Notes under the pieces: model-generated
The model's input: the letters and a program-made list of their open reading frames with translations, nothing else
The model's database searches: none
What the model was told of the DNA's origin: nothing
Shown here: in pieces, positions 36,422 through 48,960 of the stretch
Position numbering within the stretch: position 1 is the first letter of the stretch
How the letters are laid out: each line of letters begins with the position of its first letter
Origin: Balaenoptera acutorostrata
Lineage: Eukaryota; Chordata; Mammalia; Artiodactyla; Balaenopteridae
Assembly (NCBI RefSeq): GCF_949987535.1
Contig: NC_080077.1
Location: 35,429,389 to 35,493,388 of the forward strand
DNA: 64,000 nt
Direction of reading: 5' to 3'
Program-made: the position numbers and the translations under genes

Positions 36422-37189
36422 GACATAAGACTGGGAGGGAGGAATAAATAAAAACTTTAGATAGAAAAATCTGTATTTAAGTTAGGACTTGTTTTGCTGC
36501 CAAAGTGGCTTTTTTTCCCTTTTTCCTTTTAATGAAAGTAGTAGCTCAGGTACCCTTGGAGAACCTCAGGGTATACAGCTAGGCTTCAGGGACAACTGGA
36601 AACAGGATGTAGAACACAGCCAGAGTGGGTCTTCCTTTTCATCACACATTGGACATTACTTCTGACAGTTCCTGCATCTTGTAGTTTCATCACTAGAGAA
36701 GAACATAATCTCTTTGTTTAGTTCCAATTTTTAAAAAGGGAAGGACTTTGGATCACATGCCCATCTCTTGGTTCAATCAATTCATTGTCTGCCCCAGCTA
36801 CAGCCAGGATTGGTGGGGAAGGGAATAAGGAGTAGTTGACTCAAATAATAGAAATATGTCTCAAATAACAGTATGTGAAGGTCTGGAGATATAAAAAAGT
36901 AGATGCCTATTACAATCAGAAAGGAAGAGATCAAAAATCCTAAACTTCTAAGAAACCATTCGTAGAAAAAAATAAATTTAATAAATTTTAAATGCCCTTT
37001 GAAAGAATGTCAACTGAAAATGATCTACGCATTTTATTAGGAGAGAAACTCACAAAACAACAACGTTTCATCTAGGTTACTGCTTGGAAAAACCTTCAGT
37101 CCTCCTCCTATGTTTCTCCTTTACTCTCACACTACTGCCACACTCACAAAACCTCCGACACCAGATGCATGGAAATTTTCCCTCAGCAA
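36422..37189. other. THEMIS intron 4, nothing recognised
   Basis: No gene or nameable repeat. Confidence 0.5.
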
Positions 37190-38045
37190 GCGATTCTTTG
37201 ACACCAGTTGGGTGTCCTGCAATTACTTAACTCAATTCAGACTCTGTCTACCTGGAGATAACATCAGATCCCACAGGTTAAGAGCTCAGTCCCGCAGGTT
37301 AAGAGCTCACTCCTGCAAGACTGCTTCCCACTTCAGATGCCAATTGCAAGTAGTAGGTCCTCAGGTTACCGACAGCCTCTGTCTGACTTGGCTGCAAATC
37401 AGAGGTCCCCAGGACCCCCTCCTCAGGTTCCATTAATTTGCTAGAGTGGCTCACAGAACTCAGGGAAACACCTACTTACATTTACCAGTTAAAGGATATG
37501 ATACAGAATACAGATGAACAGTCAGATAAAGAGACATGAAGGGTGAGGTCTGGAAGGGTCCCGAGAGCTCAGGAACTTCTGTCCCATAGAGTTAGGATAC
37601 ACCACCCCCCTGGTGTGTGGATGTGTCCACTAACCTGCAAGTTCTCTGAACCGTGTACTTCTGGGAATTTTATGGAAGTTTCCTCATGTAAGCATGATCG
37701 ATTATTAACTCCTTTTCCAGTTTCCCTTCTCCCCTCTCTGGAGAATGGGGATTGGGGCTGAAAATTCCAAGCTTCTAATTATGGCTTGGTGTTTCTGGTG
37801 GCCAGCCCCAATCCAGGAGCCATCCGGGAGCCTACCCAGAGTCGCCTCATTAGAACAAAAGACACTCCTATCACCCAGAAAATTCCAGGAGATGTAGGAG
37901 CCCTGTGTCAGAAGCTGGGGTCAAAGACCAAATATTAAAAAAGAAGATGCTCCTAGTGCTCTTATCATTCAGGAAGTTACCAGGGCTTCAGGAGCTTGGT
38001 GCCAGGAACCAGGGGCGGAGACCAATACATCTATTTCCTATTATC
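37190..38045. repeat. Old LTR, MER21/ERVL-like
   Basis: Contains agtggctcacagaactcagg, tacatttaccagttaaagga, gaggtctggaagggtcccga, attatggcttggtgtttctg, caaaagacactcctatcacc and gtgccaggaaccaggggc. This fits an old endogenous-retrovirus LTR that I recall as MER21-like. It has a small tandem repeat of about 18 bp, gcaggttaagagctca-type, at about 37269-37308. No viral genes accompany it. Confidence 0.55.
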
Positions 38046-41000
38046 TCCAGCTACTGAAAGAAAACAAATGCAATCTTTGACTAAATTCATACACGTAGGA
38101 TTCCAGATCAACTTAATAATTCCTAACTACTTGTTCATTTTTCAGGCCCCGTATGGATTCTTGTGTCTAGTTCTGAGTCCCACTCCTAAAGAATATTGAT
38201 TACCTGAACTTTGTTAAGATATTAAGAGTTGTTTGTTAAGATGTTAAAAAGTCCAGGAGCCATTTCCTTCTGTAAATGGTTTAGGGAACTGAGTGATAGT
38301 CTAAACTTGAATGACTTGGTACTAGATGATATTAGTTTCTTTACACATTTAAAGAACTATTTTGTGGCAAAGATTGCATTCTTATTTTCCATTACAACAC
38401 TAGCTGAGAGTGAAAGGGAGGACAATTTTGGAGTAATATGTTGGGACTTATTTCTTATCCCTGAAAAGGGTTCAGCAGAAGCTAGGAAACCCTAGGTCAG
38501 TAATGGTGTCAGGAGATTTCTGCTTGGTTGAAAGTTTATCAATTGATTGAGAATCTATGATTCTTTGTTTATGATAAGTTTCATAATTTCTGGTGTGGTC
38601 GATAAAGAGCTATATTTTCTCTGAAATCAGTTTAAAGTGTCAGAGGATGCTATAATTTACCTGTGTGCAGACCTACTGACCTCCTTATTTTCAACAATTT
38701 GTCTTACCATGAAGGTAGGACTCCACTTAATAGATCGTTTTTGAAATTTAAACAGAAGCTCTGTCAGTTTCTGCATAGTGTACTCGAAAAGTCTTGCAAC
38801 CAACCATTTCTTATGATCACAGTCATCCTTTTATATATTTCTTTTATATTTCTTCTGATATCTACATTAAAGCTCTTCTATTTATGTATGCATTTGAAGT
38901 GGTTGGATAAGACTTTTTTTTAGCACTTTGCAGGCAGGAAGCAGCCACTGAAAACCAGCCTCTAAGGTTTTGGATTGTATGTGGAATATTGCTTTAAATT
39001 CAGAGAACAATTTGTAACAGTTATTCAGGGTTTAACTATTCAAACTGGCTTAACTTATTAAAATACCTTATTACATATGTAGAGAAGAATATCAGATACT
39101 TCATTATATAGTTTACTTTTGTCTTCCTGGTGTCATTAGCTTTACTAGATCATGTCTTGCATTTCACAATAGGATAGTTGTAAGGGCTGTCTAATTAAGA
39201 AACTAAATGTACTCAGTGTTAGCCAAATTCACCTGTAGTAGGTATCCATTGTTGGTTATGAACCCTACACATTCACCTAAGAAGTTTAGAAATGAAGACT
39301 ATCTGAGGACAGGTTATTGGAACTAGGATAAATAGAAAGAATTGTTTTCCAAGGTAAGATTGTCAACTGTTCTCTAATACCTAAATAAGAAAAAAACAAC
39401 TGTATTAGAAATTTGAGAATTGTGGTTTGGATATAAGCAGGGGCAGATGAGATGGGGGATGGATTTCAACAGAATTGATTGCACATTTCCAGGCCCATGA
39501 AGTTTGACATTGAAGGATTTTATTCTTGTTTTTTAAATGTGCTCGTTAACTGTTTGGGAAAATAATGTACGAAGTCTAAAAAAAGGGATGAGAATGTATC
39601 AAGTGACCCTTCAAATTTCCTCTTAGGCTTATAACAGTGTAAAAATAGTACCTTCTAATACTTGATCAGATGAAAACAATATTATAAAGTGACTAAATAA
39701 ATGAGGCTGGGCCTAAAATTCTGTTCTAAATAGCAATGTTGTGGGGTAAACTCTCCTTCCCTGGTGGTTAGTTTCTATGTCAGAATTAGTTTCAGATAGT
39801 TTGAAAGAGCATATTCTCGCTGGGGTTTTTGCCTGTCTTGGATATATATGGCTATGACTTCTGAGTGCCACATAGGAGAAATGTAACTTCTGTATTCTGA
39901 TGAAAAAGTCTATAACCAGATAGAAAAACAAACCTTTGGTTGAAAGATGAGATATTCCACTCCTTCGGAGACTGCATCTGGGACCAGAAATCTTGCATTT
40001 CACTAACTCTGTTTGGCCATTTAATGCCCAAGTGTCCACTTTGCTGCCAGAATTTCTAGATTTTGTCGGAGAAGAACACCCATGGGAGACATTAAGGCAA
40101 AGAGCACGGGAGGCAGTTATGGGAAGGTACTGTGAATTGAGCAGAAAACAAACCTTGTACCAGAATTAGCGTGAGAGCTGAAAAAGACAGAAGGAAAGCA
40201 ATAGTTTCTGGGAAGTGCAGAGAGAGAACACTTCAGCAGCTGCTGCTGGGTGCTAAGACTCATTTCTGATCTGGTGTGACAGTTAGAGTGACTGAAAAGT
40301 GGTAAAGATACCCACACTCCTAGGCTAAATCTAGATCTTTAGAGACATCCACTCATTTGTTGTCTATAGCATATAGTCCCAAAGGGTGTGATTTGTTTTT
40401 GTTTTTGTTAACCTGATGTGGTGTAAAGACATTAAGCATGTTCGGATTTGTTACCAACTTTGCACTTCTGAAGACTGATGCCTGTCTATTCTTGGTGTGT
40501 CCTCTTGGTCTAACATAGAAGCTGAAAGTCTGTTTCCCTGTGAACAGAGAAAATTAACATTTCAGCCATTTTCAAACACCAAAGGCAAAGAATGTGAAGC
40601 ATAGACATACTTAAAAAATTGGGGGTTTAAATCCAAATAACAAGGAAAGTAAAGGGAATCTATGATCTTCCTTTAAAAAGACAAATTTTAACTGTGAGAT
40701 ACAATTTTTTTTTAGCAGATATTTAAGCTGTTCTTAGGGCAGATTACTACATCATGGTTTTTGAATTGCCTGCGGTTTGTGGTCTAGTAAATGGCATTAG
40801 CTTGTAAACAGCCAGCTATAGTAGGAAGAAGTGAAAAAGATGGGAGAAACGGGCAAAGGATGAATAAAGGAAGTGCTGAGTTGAAAATTAGCCAAACTCA
40901 AGTTCCAACTGAAACCTTGCAGGTAGAAATCTGTGCCCAATGGGAAACACAGAATATTTATAAGTTCTTTTGGTGCTTTTGGAAGTGGGAGGGTAATCAG

Positions 41001-42487
41001 AACTTTCAAACTTTTACTCTAGTTATGACATGTACTACCTTAATATTCTAGCTGAATAGCCGAAGAATGGTTTAGATGAGTTTTAAATGAAAAATAATTG
41101 GTTAAAGTAAGACATTAGAAAATACTGCCTGATTTTAAGGAAATTACAAGCGTTAAGTGAACAAGCTATCAAACTTATAAAAAAAATTATTTTCTCTAAA
41201 GAGTTTTTGTCCAGAGAACATTGTTTCCATTCTGGGGTGGTTGAAGTATACTCCTGCTTGGAAATACTTGAATGAATCAAGAATTTACCTGTCTTTGAGC
41301 TTTTTACCAACTGAGAATGCTCTCACTGGGGGAGTGAGGAAGGGCTGATGAAAAACATTAGTTAATATTGTTCCTTGCTTCTCTCTCCCATCTTTGGAGT
41401 CAAGAACTAAAATACCACCAAATATGTGATTATTATATTTTCAGTGTTAGCATTACTTTTTAGCTCCACAAAAAATGTAAATTAAAAGGTATTTATTTTT
41501 CCAGTGGATTTACAAAATCATTGAATGAAATTTGGAGTAAATAATTTCACATTAAATTTTTGGCCTTTACAAAGGTTAGAATAGTTTTCACTTTCTTAAA
41601 TGTCCATAAGCTGTTTAGAAATGAGCAGCCATAACAGAAGAATCAGCAGTTTGGAATGTTCGATGCACAGTATGTATGAAGGGAGGGCATTTGACTTGCC
41701 AACTTCCTATAATCCCTATACTGATTTTAGTGTCTAGAATCTTTGAGTTGAGTGTGGGCTCACTAGATATTTAACTGCTGTTTTTTGAGCTCACTACCTT
41801 CATTTTCTTTTAAAGTTTTAAAAAAATCCAAAGAGTAGTTGGAGAAAGCTAGAGAAGGTAAGTTCCAACTGGTTTTGCAGTTTCCAAAACTGATTTATCT
41901 GAGTTTTTCATTACTATATTTATCGGTTCTGAATTTATTTTAGAATAAAAACCTTGCCTCGAAATAAATTAATAAGACATAAGCTATATATTTGAGCAAA
42001 TACGTTTCTTGCAAGTCAACCATTACTTTAAATCACTGATGTCAGACCTACATAAATGAGAGCATATGCTTTGCTTTGCAAACCAAATTTCCTGTGTAAA
42101 TGTTAAGATAGAAAATGAGCGTAAGATGGTTCTGAAAGAATGCATAAGATAGACTTCCAAAAATTAGTATTTTTTTCAAAAAATTTATAGAGAAAGAAAT
42201 GATTCATACAAATGCATTATTTGAGGGCAAACTTTCAACCAGCCTTTTACAGCATTAAATTATTTTTCATTATACTTCATCCAGACTCTAACTTCAATAT
42301 GATCATGATGTCCTGGTCATGCTGATCATGATGAAAAACACTTCTACTAACACAAATTGCTTTTAGTTATTTTGTAAGACATGCCATCGTTTACGACTTT
42401 TACGATGAACCAAGTACATAGCTAATTTTAAATCTGATGAGGAGAGGAAAAAATTAGAAATCTTATAAAATCAGAAAGCCATTGACT
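38046..42487. other. THEMIS intron 4, largely unrecognised
   Basis: About 4.4 kb with no nameable repeat and no convincing coding sequence. A short direct repeat, tgatcatgatg, occurs twice near 42298-42335. Confidence 0.5.
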
Positions 42488-42506
42488 AAAAAATTAGCCA
42501 AAATGG

Positions 42507-42796
42507 GGCTTCCCTGGTGGTGCAGTGGTTTAGAATCCGCCTGCCAATGCAGGGGACACGGGTTCGAGCCCTGGTCTGGGAAGATCCCACATGCCGCGGA
42601 GCAACTAGGCCCGTGAGCCACAACTGCTGAGCCTGCGCGTCTGGAGCCTGTGCTCCGCAACAAGAGAGGCCGCGATAGTGAGAGGCCCGCGCACCGCTAT
42701 GAAGAGTGGCCCCCGCTTGCCGCAACTAGAGAAAGCCCTTGCACAGAAACAAAGACCCAACACAGCCAAAAATAAATAAATAAATTAACTAATTAA
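42507..42796 (+). mobile_element. tRNA-derived SINE, copy 4
   Basis: Complete copy flanked by an exact 19-bp duplication, aaaaaattagccaaaatgg, at 42488-42506 and 42797-42815. It has a single 24-bp unit (gcaccgctatgaagagtgg), like copy 2, so it belongs to the other subfamily. Confidence 0.96.
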
Positions 42797-42815
42797 AAAA
42801 AATTAGCCAAAATGG

Positions 42816-43369
42816 AATAATTTTATATATCAAAGACCACAAGAACTGTATAATAAGTCTATAGTTATTTATGCAGATACAAAATGTAAAAGGACTGATT
42901 GTAAAATTATGGAGTTAGACAATATATATTGTAGGAGATAAGAATGGAGTTTTAACTTGTGACATTATGCTTATTTAGATGACTGAACTTTACATACCGT
43001 TTGTCCTTAAGGGAAGTTTGTTGTTTTCAAATGCTTTCCAAATATTAACTAATGTTTAAAAAGTATGCAATTACCAGTTGTGAGATAGGATAAAACACAA
43101 AGTCATAAGAGGTGTGTTCCTTTATTTGCTATCCAAGGATAGGAATTGCCCTACCCAAGCTATTTTTCTCCTCATTGTCTCTGGTTCCAGCTTCTTCCCT
43201 GAGCTGTAATCATTTCTGCTTTTTCCATTCACACTGGACTCTTCTCCAGCCAAATTCTCTCTCACAGGGTTGTCAGGCATCCTGTGTTCAATAAAATTTC
43301 ATAAGGTCTATGATACAGACAGCTTTGGTCTGTATCAGTAATTAAAAAACCTCCTGCCCATTACTGAGC
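42816..43369. other. THEMIS intron 4, nothing recognised
   Basis: No gene or nameable repeat. Confidence 0.5.
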
Positions 43370-43520
43370 TCTTCCTCTGTTGCTGATATTATGCTAGGTG
43401 CTTACAGGTATTATTATCTTATTTAATCCTTCACACTGCTTCATGAAATGGGTCCTGTTATTTTTTGCAGGGGAGGTAATTGAGGCTGAGAAGTATGTAA
43501 TGGTCATGGTTACAAGTGAC
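43370..43520 (+). repeat. MIR-type ancient SINE fragment
   Basis: Contains tgctaggtgcttacaggtat, cttatttaatccttcacact, gaaatgggtcctgttatttt and ggtaattgaggctgagaagt, the familiar MIR-type order. Confidence 0.6.
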
Positions 43521-45799
43521 ACTTGGGTTGCCAAATTTTATGGTCAATCCTTAGTTCTCATATTATTTAGATACTAAGCAGTGAATGGCACAGTTGCAAA
43601 CCCCTTACTTTATGAAATTGTTTCTTTGTCTTCTGGAAAATCATGCCCTCCTGGTTTCCTTATGCTGCACTGGTTGAATTTTCTTTTGAACTTCTTGCTG
43701 GTTCTTCCTCTGGTCTTCCTCATGTCTAAGTGTTCAAGTGCCTTGGAACACAATCCTTAATCTCTTCTCTATCCATGCTCACTTTTTAAGTTCCTGTCTA
43801 TACTCACAAATTTCTCATTTTATACATATAAAATGGCTCAGTAGAATTAGTCATGTGTAAGGATTTATTAAGGAAAGCAACTGGAAATGATCTGTCTGTT
43901 TTTAAAAAAATCTATTTAAATGTGCTTGGATGTCATCTTTTAAGGAAAGTTCAGTCTTTGAGAGATGCCAGCCTATAACAGTGTGTCTGGTCTATAGCAG
44001 TTAACACTTTTCACGTACCTCTAGAAGATGTCAAAGGTCAGGGAAGTGATGACATAAAGAAAGACGGTTCCTTCTAGCATGTTATTCTTGTAAATGTGGG
44101 TTTATTGCGCTCAGGATTTTTTTTTTTTTTCTGATCCAGTAATGGGAAAAAGCTGGAGAATACCTTGAATTATCTGAGAAGTTAGAATTTTAAGGAAGGT
44201 CTAAGGCCATTTCCAGCATCAGCAGAAAGTTCTTCAGTAACAATTCAGGTTTAGCTGCAATAAACTTCAGGAACTAGAACTAAGACTAGGACTAGGACTA
44301 GTAATTCTGAAATTTCCCATCAAGTCAGTGATAACACAGATCCAGAGAGAACAAGAAGCCTTTTCTTCATTAAGGGAGCTATGGACCTATAAAAGGAAAA
44401 AGACTAATAAGGGTTAATGGGTAAAGGATCTCAGAATAATGGAAACATTCTTAATAAGCCAAGAAAAATCAAAGCACATTACTGATACATAGAGGAAAAC
44501 TAGAACTATATAATTGCAATAAAAGATTGAGGAGAAAGATTTAAAAATCTATTGGCTTGCATTTCTTTAAGTGTCACTCTAATTGTGCATTGTACATACA
44601 ATGCTTTTAAATTATTTATATCAATAATTATTTTTAAATGTTAAAAATAATTATTGTAATTGTTTACACTTATTTTAGTTCCATAGACACAAAGGCTTAG
44701 TTATGTGCCATTTGCTGTGATAAGCACTGGAGACACATTAGGTGAATGAAATGCAGTATCTGTGCTCAGTGGACTTTCTGTCTAATGGATTAGACACAGG
44801 AAAACAGACAATTACAGTATGGAAACTGGAGAGAAGAGTCCTATTAGGGGGCCAGTATAGGGATTTGGAAGACAGCTTATTAAGATTTCCTATTGAAATG
44901 TGGGGTTGAGCTCAGAAAATGATATTTAATATCTGGATTGAAATATGTAAGTTTAGACAAGTAGAAATAGTCAGATGTAAAGTGATGTTTAGTGTGATCT
45001 AGCCAGAAGGAACATCCTGTGTTGGCAATAGTATGGAGATAGAACCTTATCAGGATCTAGGAGACGTTTAAAATGGCTGTAGCAAAAAAGTGATTAATAT
45101 GAGGGTAGAAGACCAAAGAGGGTCAGATGTAAAAGGTGGATCATTACCTAATTTCTTAGCCCAGGGTTCACAATTTGTTCAGTTCACTTCTTAATCACTC
45201 TGTTTCAGATGGAGAATGAGACTTTCTCAATACCGACTTATTAGGTTTCCTGCCACACCACGCTTTCCCAATGGACAGAACTCAGTTTTCATGTTACTCG
45301 ACCTATCTATTACCTGGTTCCACTGTCAGGTGATTACATGATTGTGGACCTCTCTCTTCTTAGCTAATTTCCTAAGGCTTATTACCATGTTCTTGGAGAC
45401 CTCACCCACCATTACTGATTTTTCCTCCCTTTAATCATTTATTTTTTTCTGTTTTTCCAAGAGGTACTTTTTTTGTTACTTTCACCTCTTCTTTGACAAT
45501 AAACTTTGGTGCCCCATGAAACCCACAGCTTAAACGTTTATCTTAGCACTTGAAAGAAACTAGTTCTTATTTTCTGTTTATCCTCCTAACTGTTAAAAAG
45601 AAATACTGCATTTCATTGTTTTAGTACACCAAAGAATGAAGAAAAACAAAATCAGTTGTATTCCATATTTTAAAAAAAAAAGACTGGTCCTTTCTAAACT
45701 GCTCTGTTTTTTAAGGAATTTGGACATTCTAAAAGAAAAAATGGAGGCTATTGTAGGGTTTCCAGTTGGGAAATACAATAAAATTTCTATTTTAGATAC
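43521..45799. other. THEMIS intron 4; ancient dispersed repeat at about 44690-45150
   Basis: At 44690-45150 phrases such as gtgctcagtggactttctgt, ttagacacaggaaaacagac and agggtcagatgtaaaaggt resemble the mammalian-wide repeat also seen at 8266 and 23141. A short actagg-type tandem repeat is at 44276-44301. The rest is unrecognised. Confidence 0.4.
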
Positions 45800-46040
45800 A
45801 ACACATCTAGAAAAGGCAAGTTTATAGAGACAGAAAACAGAGAAGTGGTTGCCTAGGATGGGGGGTAGGAGTAGTGATGAAATGCAAACAGGCAGCATGG
45901 GGGAATTTTCTGGGTGATGAAAAAGTTCTAAAACTGGATTGTGGCAATAGTTGCACAACTATAAATTTATTAAATGCATTGAATTGTACACTTACAATGG
46001 TGACAACATCAATTATACCTCAATAAAGTTATTCAAATGT
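45800..46040 (+). repeat. Old L1 3'-end fragment, sense
   Basis: Contains agagacagaaaacagagaag, ggttgcctaggatgggggg, ttgcacaactataaatttat, cattgaattgtacacttaca and tacctcaataaagttattc, the 3' end of an old L1. It is a diverged relative of the fragments near 48022 and 59030. Confidence 0.75.
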
Positions 46041-46630
46041 CTATTTTAGAAAAACACTCTAATTATAAAGCAAATAATCCATTCAAATAGAGGCAGGGAG
46101 ACCAGTTAGAAAGCTAAAGTACTAATATAAGAGATAGAAGATGATTGCCTCTGTGACTGAAAGAGAAATATTCAAGAGAATTTTAGGTGATGCTATCTGT
46201 AGGATGTGTGATTGATGACATGTAGGGAATAAGAAAGGCACTGTGTAAGGAAAATATCCAGACTTCTGACATAAGCATCAGAGTGGATGGTGATGAAATT
46301 CATTAACTCAGGAACACAGGACATAGGTAGAAGGATGGTTTTGCAGGGAAAAGGTGAGAGTTTATCTTAAAGTATGCTCAGAAATATCTGTGAGATGTCT
46401 GAGATGAGGTGTCTGGTGTGAAGTTAACAACGGTCTGTAGCTTGGGAAAGAATTCCAGGCTGAAGTTGATGATTCAAGTGTCAGCAAATATAAATGGTAA
46501 ATGAAGTTCTGTGAGAGGATTATATGAAGCTGGAGAGTGTGTAGGTCATGAGAAAAAAAGATGGACTTCTGTGAGGAAGTCCAGCATACAAGGGACAAAA
46601 GAAGTACATAAAAAGCCTAAAAATAAACAA
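46041..46630 (+). repeat. Ancient dispersed repeat, diverged
   Basis: Contains aggcagggagaccagttaga and similar phrases of the mammalian-wide repeat noted elsewhere in the window. Low certainty. Confidence 0.4.
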
Positions 46631-46639
46631 TTGCAGAAC

Positions 46640-46830
46640 TTTATTAACTAAATGCTTACAATGAATCAGTCACCATTCTGAACTTTTTTACATTGTATGG
46701 ACTCATTTAATTCTCACAAAAATCCAGTGAAGGTAGTCCCAAAATTATTATCTCAATTCTACAGGTGATTAAGGCTCATCAACATTGTGTAACTTTCCAA
46801 GACCAAAAGTATGGATTATTACCCTTCAGG
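46640..46830 (+). repeat. MIR-type ancient SINE fragment
   Basis: Contains actcatttaattctcacaaa, agtgaaggtagtcccaaaat, attctacaggtgattaaggc and gtgtaactttccaagacc. Confidence 0.55.
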
Positions 46831-47540
46831 TAGAAATAATGAACAATATTTAAAGAGACTCAATGCCATTGAAAGTGCTTGTGATTTTAGAATCAAAATT
46901 CAAACCACGACTGATTGATGCTTTTATTTTTCTTCACAAAAAATTGTAGAAATCATCCATGTACTTAATTTGTACATAACTTAAAGTTTCACGGGACTGT
47001 AAATTGTCAAAGGAAAATTTTCTGAAACACAGCATCCTCTATTAAGGACCCTCACTGATGGAGGCTCCTTTTCTGGAACATGGCGGGTTGTCACTGTGTA
47101 AATAAAGGAAGCTAGAGAATGGTGACCTGGGAATAAGGCACTGATGAGAGATCTCTAGCTCTAGCTCTATCCACTGCACACACTTAATTAGCCAAAGAAA
47201 AGTATAGTCCATGTCTAATTGGGGTGAGAAAGTGTAACCTTCCCTTATTCCTAGAAGTAGAAGGAAACCTGATACTAGTGAACAATACGACTACTATACT
47301 GTCTTTAAAAACATTAATCACATTTAATCCTCCTGTATTTCTTATCTTTCCAAATGCCACTACCATCTACTGAGTAGCCTAAACCAGACACCTAGGAACA
47401 ATTGTTTTTTTTTCATCTTCCCACTTATCAATCATTAAATTCTATAGATTCTACTTCTTTAATATCTATTAAATAAATACCGCCTTACTTCAGGTCTTCA
47501 TCATTTCTTGTATGGATTATTGAGACCATCTTTTGACTAC

Positions 47541-47620
47541 AGTTGATTCTCGAACAACACAGGTTTGAATTGAGTGCATCCACTTGTATGCAGATTTTTT
47601 TTATAGTAAATATAGTAACC
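47541..47620 (+). repeat. Tigger/MER2-like DNA transposon end
   Basis: cagttgattctcgaacaaca then caggtttgaattgagtgcat and cacttgtatgcagatttttt follow the terminal sequence of Tigger-related elements. Only one end is seen. Confidence 0.5.
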
Positions 47621-47884
47621 TTTATTTCTGGTCACACTATCAAATATATTATACAAATCACTGATATATTGATCATTGTAAAGGGAAAATCTTACTGAGT
47701 AACTCTTCTGCTCTTTGTGGTTTTCCTTTGAATATTTTATCATCTTTATTTCTAAAGCCTTCCTCCTCTCCGTACCTTGCCTCACATTTACACTTCAGCC
47801 ATACTGAATTTGTAGTTTGCAAAGACTTGATTCTTTCCTGAGTTCCCAATCTTTGAAAATGGAATTTTATTATTTTTATTTTTT

Positions 47885-48021
47885 TTAACAACTATTCACT
47901 GGGGACTTACTAAATTCCAAATAGCTAAATAATTCTCATTAAATCCTTTCAGTGTCCCTATGAGTGTTACTCTTATGCCTAATTTATAGACAAGGAAACT
48001 GAAACTCAGAGAATAACTGCC
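47885..48021 (+). repeat. MIR-type ancient SINE fragment, cut at the inverted-repeat boundary
   Basis: attctcattaaatcctttca, gtccctatgagtgttactct and acaaggaaactgaaactcag are MIR-like. The pattern ends abruptly at 48021, where the inverted-repeat arm begins. Confidence 0.55.
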
Positions 48022-48344
48022 CATGGATGGACCTGAAAAACATTATGCTTAGGGAAATGTCAGGCACAGAAGGACATGCACCTCATTATTCTACGTTTAT
48101 GAAGTATCTGAAGTAATCAAATTCATAGAATCAAAGAGTGGAATGGTGGTTGTTAGTGGAACTGGAGGGGAAAATGGGAATTACTAATCAATGGACATAA
48201 GTTTCAGTTAAGCAAGATGAATTAGTTCTGGAGATCTGCTGTATGATATAGCACCTATATTCAACAATTTTGTATTATACACTTAAAAATATGTTAATAG
48301 GTAGCCCTCTTGTTAAGTGTTCTTTCCACAATAAAGCAATTTTT
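48022..48344 (+). repeat. Left arm of near-identical inverted repeat (L1 3'-end sequence, sense)
   Basis: Matches the reverse complement of 53579-53899 with 4 substitutions and one 2-bp indel over about 321 bp. The sequence is that of an old L1 3' end. It has no poly-A tail after gcaattttt and no target-site duplication that I can see, so it does not look like an independent L1 insertion. Confidence 0.92.
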
Positions 48345-48809
48345 CACTTAACTTTTCATGAGACATGAAACAATTGGAGGATTGAGTAGGGGAATGACAT
48401 AAACTGACAACGTTTTAAACTCATTCTGACTTTTGTGATGCTGTTAGACAGTAAGGGAGCAAGAATGGAAGCAGGGAGAGCAACTGGGGGACATGCTGTC
48501 CTGAACCAGGGTGGTAGCAATGGCGGTAATAAGAAATGATGAGTTCTAGAAGTATTTCGAGTGCAAAGCCAAAAATATGTCTTCTGGGTTGCGTTTTTCC
48601 CTCTTACTTTCAATAAGGAATCTTCATCTTATAACTTCTCTACTGCTGACCTTTTAAATTTAGCTTATTTCTACCTGGGTTCTCTTAATAACATAATTTT
48701 CTTCTCTTGGACTTTATATGGACATAATTCTCTTTTAAAAATATTGAAAATTTAATCTTAGATGGCTATGATTTAAAAAAACAAAAAAAACAGAAAAAAA
48801 TCTGGAAAT
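48345..48809. repeat. Ancient dispersed repeat remnant, otherwise unrecognised
   Basis: agtaggggaatgacataaac and gagcaagaatggaagcaggg fit the mammalian-wide repeat seen elsewhere. Nothing coding. Confidence 0.4.
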
Positions 48810-48960
48810 TAGGAGAACATGATTCTTGTCCTGGCTCTGTTACTAATTTTTCATGTGATCTGGGGTAATCTTAGCATCCTTGACTGTACAATAAGGTTGG
48901 AGTAAATAATCAGTACCATTTCTTTGAGCTGAAGTATTCTACAAATCTCTGATTCCATAT
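48810..48960 (+). repeat. MIR SINE
   Basis: cttgtcctggctctgttact, tcatgtgatctggggtaatc, gtacaataaggttggagtaa and tctacaaatctctgattcc follow the MIR order. Confidence 0.65.
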
